Assembly: GCA_002005505.1 (NCBI GenBank)
Contig: KV908579.1
Coordinates: forward strand, 132,501-145,000
Source of the DNA: Botryococcus braunii
Lineage: Eukaryota > Chlorophyta > Trebouxiophyceae
Reading direction: 5' to 3'
DNA: 12,500 nt
The position numbers and the translations under genes were made by a program. The notes beneath the pieces were generated by a model, which saw only the letters and a program-made list of their open reading frames with translations, was not told the DNA's origin and did no database searches. Below are positions 9,460 through 12,500 of the stretch, piece by piece (positions within the stretch are counted from its first letter, which is position 1; each line of letters begins with the position of its first letter).

Positions 9460-10777
9460 TCAACCCGAGAGCTTGTGCCGAAATTCCACCACATCCACAC
9501 GCGTACTTCGCTCACTTCGCGGCTCACCTCCAGGGCCACCACACTGCTGGCCCTGCGCTTCCGGCCTGCTGCTGCTGCCTCCAGATAGGTCCTGCGGCTG
9601 CCCTGGCTGCCATCACTGTCTCCTCCACCATCGTCTTTGCCCCCCCCCTCCCTTCCAACATCCAGCCCTTTCCCCAGTAACCTCCCTACCAAATCCAAGT
9701 GCTGCCCTGGCTGATCAGCTGCTGCGCAGATGGCCGCCCACACATCCTCCCCACCAACACTAACCTCGGGCACTTCCGACACACCGACCTCGGTGCCCTC
9801 GGGCACCAGGATCACCGACACCTGCGTTCCCAGTTCCCCCCTCAACTCCTCCACCTGCACAAACTGAAAGGGATCCACCGGCAGCACCACATCGTAGTGG
9901 TTTCCCGATCCAAAAATGAAGATGTGGGGCACGTCAGCCGCCCCATACACCACACCTGCAACATACACCCAACCACCACTGAGCCACTGCTTCCAACCAA
10001 GGCCGACACTGACGTGAGCAATAAAACACCTGCAGATAGGCAATCCATGACAAGGAAGACTCAGCAGGACCAATACCCAAGGCCCGGACACACCTGGAGG
10101 GAGGTACACTGTCCCAGACACAACCCCCGCCAATTCCTGCGCATTGTGCTTCATGCACCCCAACACAACCACGACCACCCTGTCCAAAAATGCGACTGGC
10201 TCGGCTACCGCCGAATCAATCAGGTGCTTCTGCGGGATTGCCAAGTCCGCCACCCCCTGCACTTGCACCACCATTCAGCCACCGCCTGCACAACAGAGCC
10301 GCAACCACAACAACACCGCCCCCATTCCCCAAACCCCAGGACACGCGGGGGTCACAACCCTCAGCTGCTTGCTCACGCACCTCCACTGCCATGTCCCTTG
10401 CAAGGTCGGACAGCGCACACCGTGCGCGAACAACAACGGTACCCAACAGCTCGTTGGGGTCCGCAATTTCAAGCCAGGTACGCAAGGGCGCATCACCCCC
10501 AACCATAATTTGGCAACACACCATGCATGCAACGAGGCAATTTCCTGCATCACACACCCCCCAAATAACGCATCAACCTCCACCCGTGTGCAGCATCCAA
10601 CGCCTACAACCAACACTAATACCCCCACAACTGCTTACCAAACGGAAGAGGCATACCATCTCCATACACCCCTAGCTTCACAAATGAAGACTGCTCAGCC
10701 AGGAGCTGCGCGGCCGTCATGCTTCTGGCTGCTTCCCCGTACAGATCGGCTATATGGCCCCCCAGAACGTGGGCTAC
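9444..10777 (-). CDS. OTU-family cysteine protease domain protein (spliced, N-terminus uncertain)
   Basis: OTU proteases cleave ubiquitin from proteins with a catalytic Cys, His and acidic or polar partner. Exons in transcript order: 10777-10657, 10544-10381, 10256-10094 and 9955-9444. The introns are GT-AG and all phases match, giving 960 nt ending in TGA. Counting from the first exon codon, VYGDGNCLVAC gives Asp40 and Cys43. GSGNHYDVV gives His169, about 125 residues later, normal for this fold. The intervening middle of the domain is diverged. The C-terminal 150 residues are acidic and glycine-rich, then AAAAGRKRRAS, a possible nuclear localisation signal. A donor-like GTGAGC follows codon GAG at 9528, so the last exon may end earlier. 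A Met at 10720 could be the start, but the frame stays open upstream and candidate upstream exons exist. The third intron (9956-10093) is 138 nt without an in-frame stop, so its retention keeps the frame open. Confidence 0.6.
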
Positions 10778-10885
10778 CTGGCCACCACACGACAAACCCA
10801 GTCAATACTGTTGCGTCCCACACCCCATATCAGCAGACATACGCAAAACCCCCTCCATTCTGCCGTCTCAACCGCCACACAGCCA

Positions 10886-11035
10886 CCTCTTCTGATCTAA
10901 CACTCCACACCGGCCCAACATGGCGCCCAACCCCCGAATCACATCCGGGGGAGCCGCATCGTCCCCGATCGGCTTGCACATGGGCACCGATCCCCGAACC
11001 CGCAAGTCCAACTCTGCTACACTTTCAATATCAGC
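10886..11035 (-). CDS. candidate upstream exon of the OTU gene, unidentified
   Basis: About fifty codons read as ordinary protein (ADIESVAELDLRVRG, then PIGDDAAPPDVIRGLGAMLG). They lie between the G10 run at about 11044-11035 and a weak donor-like GTGGCT. No domain is recognised and the join to the next exon at 10777 is not resolved: the phase-0 donors here are poor. Upstream, a second frame after the acceptor GGATAG (VEDGVMDK) would fuse to this one if the run had nine rather than ten G. The support is amino-acid composition only. Confidence 0.25.
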
Positions 11036-11288
11036 CCCCCCCCCTTTTGTCCATCACCCCGTCTTCAACCTATCCATCCACGAGCATCAACGCCAGCACT
11101 GCCGAGTCTGACGATCGAGCGCTGGCCAACGGCTAGTCCTACAGGGTACCCTGCGCCGCTCCCGCAAATCAGGTCCCCCCCCATTCCCTACTACCCTGCA
11201 GAAACCGTACTTCCCTGCTTCGCCGTCCCCCTGAACCACCCGCACTTTCCTCCCTGTTTTGCGCAGGAACCCCAACCAGGGTCCATAC

Positions 11289-11411
11289 CTCCACTGGCGG
11301 AGCTATCAAGGGCTGTAATGCGCAACCCTTATTAAGTACCTTCTTCAGGCACTCCAGATTCACCTTCACGGAACCGACGGTGCTGTCGCGTTCTATGCGA
11401 AGCACATCCCG
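11289..11411 (-). CDS. candidate upstream exon, 41 codons, unidentified
   Basis: A phase 0-0 exon bounded by acceptor ACCCCAG and donor GTATGG encodes RDVLRIERDSTVGSVKVN, followed by LECLKKVLNKGC and LIAPPVE. The mix of charged and hydrophobic residues is protein-like, unlike the Pro/Thr-rich + strand frames here. It may belong to the OTU gene about 500 bp downstream. No family is recognised. Confidence 0.3.
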
Positions 11412-11774
11412 CTGGGGTCTGCGCAAGACCGGGCGGTTCCCCGGCCGGTTGAAACCATACCCGTGCCCTAAAGGGATGAATGTCGACATCTCTACAATTG
11501 CAGTTATGCACGCGAAAAACCAACGCTGTAACACCCACAAGGACAACCACAAAGTCTGGCCAACCATCGACATAATGCCAGAACCTTCAAAACAGTCGAC
11601 AACCGTCAGCACCGTACATCTCATCGGCATTCAAAACCGACATCCCCGCCTTCCCACGCGCTGAAATCATCATGCCCGTTCCTAAAGGACCAGAAACGCC
11701 GCTTCTAAGAAGATCCCCCATGCACACCTCGTCACCTTCGCCTGGATACATGTTTCATGTCCGTAAAACCGGTT
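11412..11774. other. C-rich region, no gene recognised
   Basis: The - strand frame containing the 11289-11411 exon stays open upstream to about 11630 with a hydrophobic stretch (GQTLWLSLWVLQRWFFACI), which could be a membrane segment or translated intron. No splice junction or domain supports it. Confidence 0.3.
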
Positions 11775-12094
11775 ATACATCGCCCCCATACCTGCATCAT
11801 AAACCCGAAATACCAATCTGAAATGACATGAACACCCTTGATGTAAAGGGCTGATCCCTGCGGATGCGCCAGCATGACGCACGCCCCGGCATGCCTACCC
11901 TTCCGTACACGTCACAGGTCAGCGTCCCGGCCAAAATCCCACACATGCCAGGCTTCCGAAACCACCCCGGCAGCTATGTGCCATTGATTTCAACTTTACA
12001 CCGCCCCAATAATTGCATCATGACCCCGAAAAATACCATCTGCAATGACATCACACCCTCACGGGCCACGCACGCACCAGCATGCCTACCTCCT
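11775..12094. repeat. diverged direct duplication, period about 220 bp
   Basis: Two copies, about 11775-11901 and 11995-12094, share TGCATCAT(A/G)A, CCCGAAA(A)ATACCA, TCTG(A/C)AATGACAT and CCAGCATG...GCATGCCTACC in the same order. On the - strand each copy has an acceptor-like tract (TGTCATTTCAG or TGTCATTGCAG) followed by a short segment reading (W/V)(Y/F)FG(F/V)MMQ. In copy 1 a donor-like GTATGG follows at once. This resembles duplication of a very short exon with its flanks, but coding use is unproven. Confidence 0.6.
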
Positions 12095-12296
12095 CACGGC
12101 AAAGCCCCCCCCCAGCCACACAAAAACACACGCCAGCAACCACGGGCACACGGCCTGAAAAAGGACGTTGACCTGTCACACGCACAGTCAACAGCCGCGT
12201 GCACTCCTCACGCGAAGAGGCCCCCCACACACACGCGCCACTGCAACGATACGTCACCACCCCGTCAGACATGTCAACCCCGCTGGCACGCGCCAC
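12051..12296 (-). other. open Cys/Val-rich frame of uncertain status
   Basis: An open - strand frame with a Met followed by SDGVVTYRCSGACVWGASSR, then Arg/Val-rich sequence. Its 3' part runs into the second copy of the 220-bp duplication. It starts just downstream (on the - strand) of the large hairpin at 12322-12408. G+C richness alone can keep such a frame open, and no family is recognised. Confidence 0.15.
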
Positions 12297-12321
12297 ACCC
12301 TGCCGCGTCAGAGCCCTCCAC

Positions 12322-12408
12322 GCGCCACGGCGCGTCCCTCTCCATTTGCAGCGGTTCAGCCCTTTACATCGCGAACCGCTGCAAATGGAGAGGGACGCGC
12401 CGTGGCGC
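12322..12408. repeat. perfect 36-bp inverted repeat with 15-bp loop
   Basis: Left arm 12322-12357 and right arm 12373-12408 are perfectly complementary over 36 bp around a 15-base spacer (12358-12372). The arms contain CCCTCTCCATTTGCAGCGG and its complement. The right end continues as CGTGGCGC repeated with an 8-bp period to about 12422. The hairpin is far longer than a typical terminator or Helitron-end stem. It may be a fold-back element, a cruciform site or an assembly artefact. Confidence 0.9.
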
Positions 12409-12500
12409 CGTGGCGCCGTGGCAAGTGAATCGGGGTCTGAATCACGATTACTTCAGTGAGGGTTTCCGGGTTAAACTCTCTAACCCCCAAATTATCAGCA

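Noticed and set aside
9699..11136. Two long + strand open frames (269 and 330 codons) rich in Pro, Thr and His
   Set aside because: They lie antisense to the OTU exons, have low-complexity C-rich codons and lack family motifs. G+C skew keeps them open.
1..12500. CRISPR array, tRNA, rRNA or bacterial insertion sequence
   Set aside because: The repeats are dinucleotide or local tandem types without unique spacers. No tRNA T-arm consensus or transposase motif was seen. Introns and microsatellites indicate nuclear eukaryotic DNA.

Overview
This window is nuclear DNA of a eukaryote. Its genes are split by GT-AG introns, it carries several long (CA)n/(TG)n microsatellites, and it has no operon-like layout. 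The gene types are a plant-like OS-9 lectin, an expansin with a CBM63-type C-terminal domain, and an OTU protease. Together with one very G+C-rich coding region and a possible TGTAA signal, they suggest a microalga, perhaps a green alga. That taxonomic guess is weak. All gene models below were joined by hand from splice sites, reading phase and family motifs.

Layout. (1) About 1-3444, + strand: a G+C-rich gene for an OS-9/Yos9-type ER lectin. Three exons (772-1033, 1570-1782, 3232-3444) rebuild an MRH (mannose-6-phosphate receptor homology) domain with its WW, Q, R, E and Y sugar-binding residues. The N-terminal exons are unresolved or lie left of the window. The introns hold an 80-bp tandem repeat that copies the splice donor, a C19 run, and facing (CA)n and (TG)n arrays. 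(2) 3445-5380: about 1.9 kb between convergent genes, with an A31 tract and an (AC)n array and no recognisable gene. (3) 5381-8518, - strand: a complete six-exon gene for a secreted 269-residue expansin-like protein. This is the best supported gene in the window. (4) 8519-9440: probable upstream region of the expansin gene, ending in a dense cluster of small palindromes. (5) 9444-10777, - strand: four exons encoding an OTU-type cysteine protease domain with the DGNC and GNHYD catalytic motifs. Further candidate exons lie upstream, to about 11411. (6) 11412-12500: C-rich DNA with a diverged duplication of about 220-bp period and a perfect 36-bp inverted repeat.

The three genes show no common pathway. 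OS-9 proteins act in ER-associated degradation and OTU proteases in deubiquitination, so both touch protein turnover, but nothing here links them as a unit. Base composition changes sharply across the window: G+C-rich to about 2.1 kb, moderate to about 9.4 kb, then strongly C-rich on the + strand.
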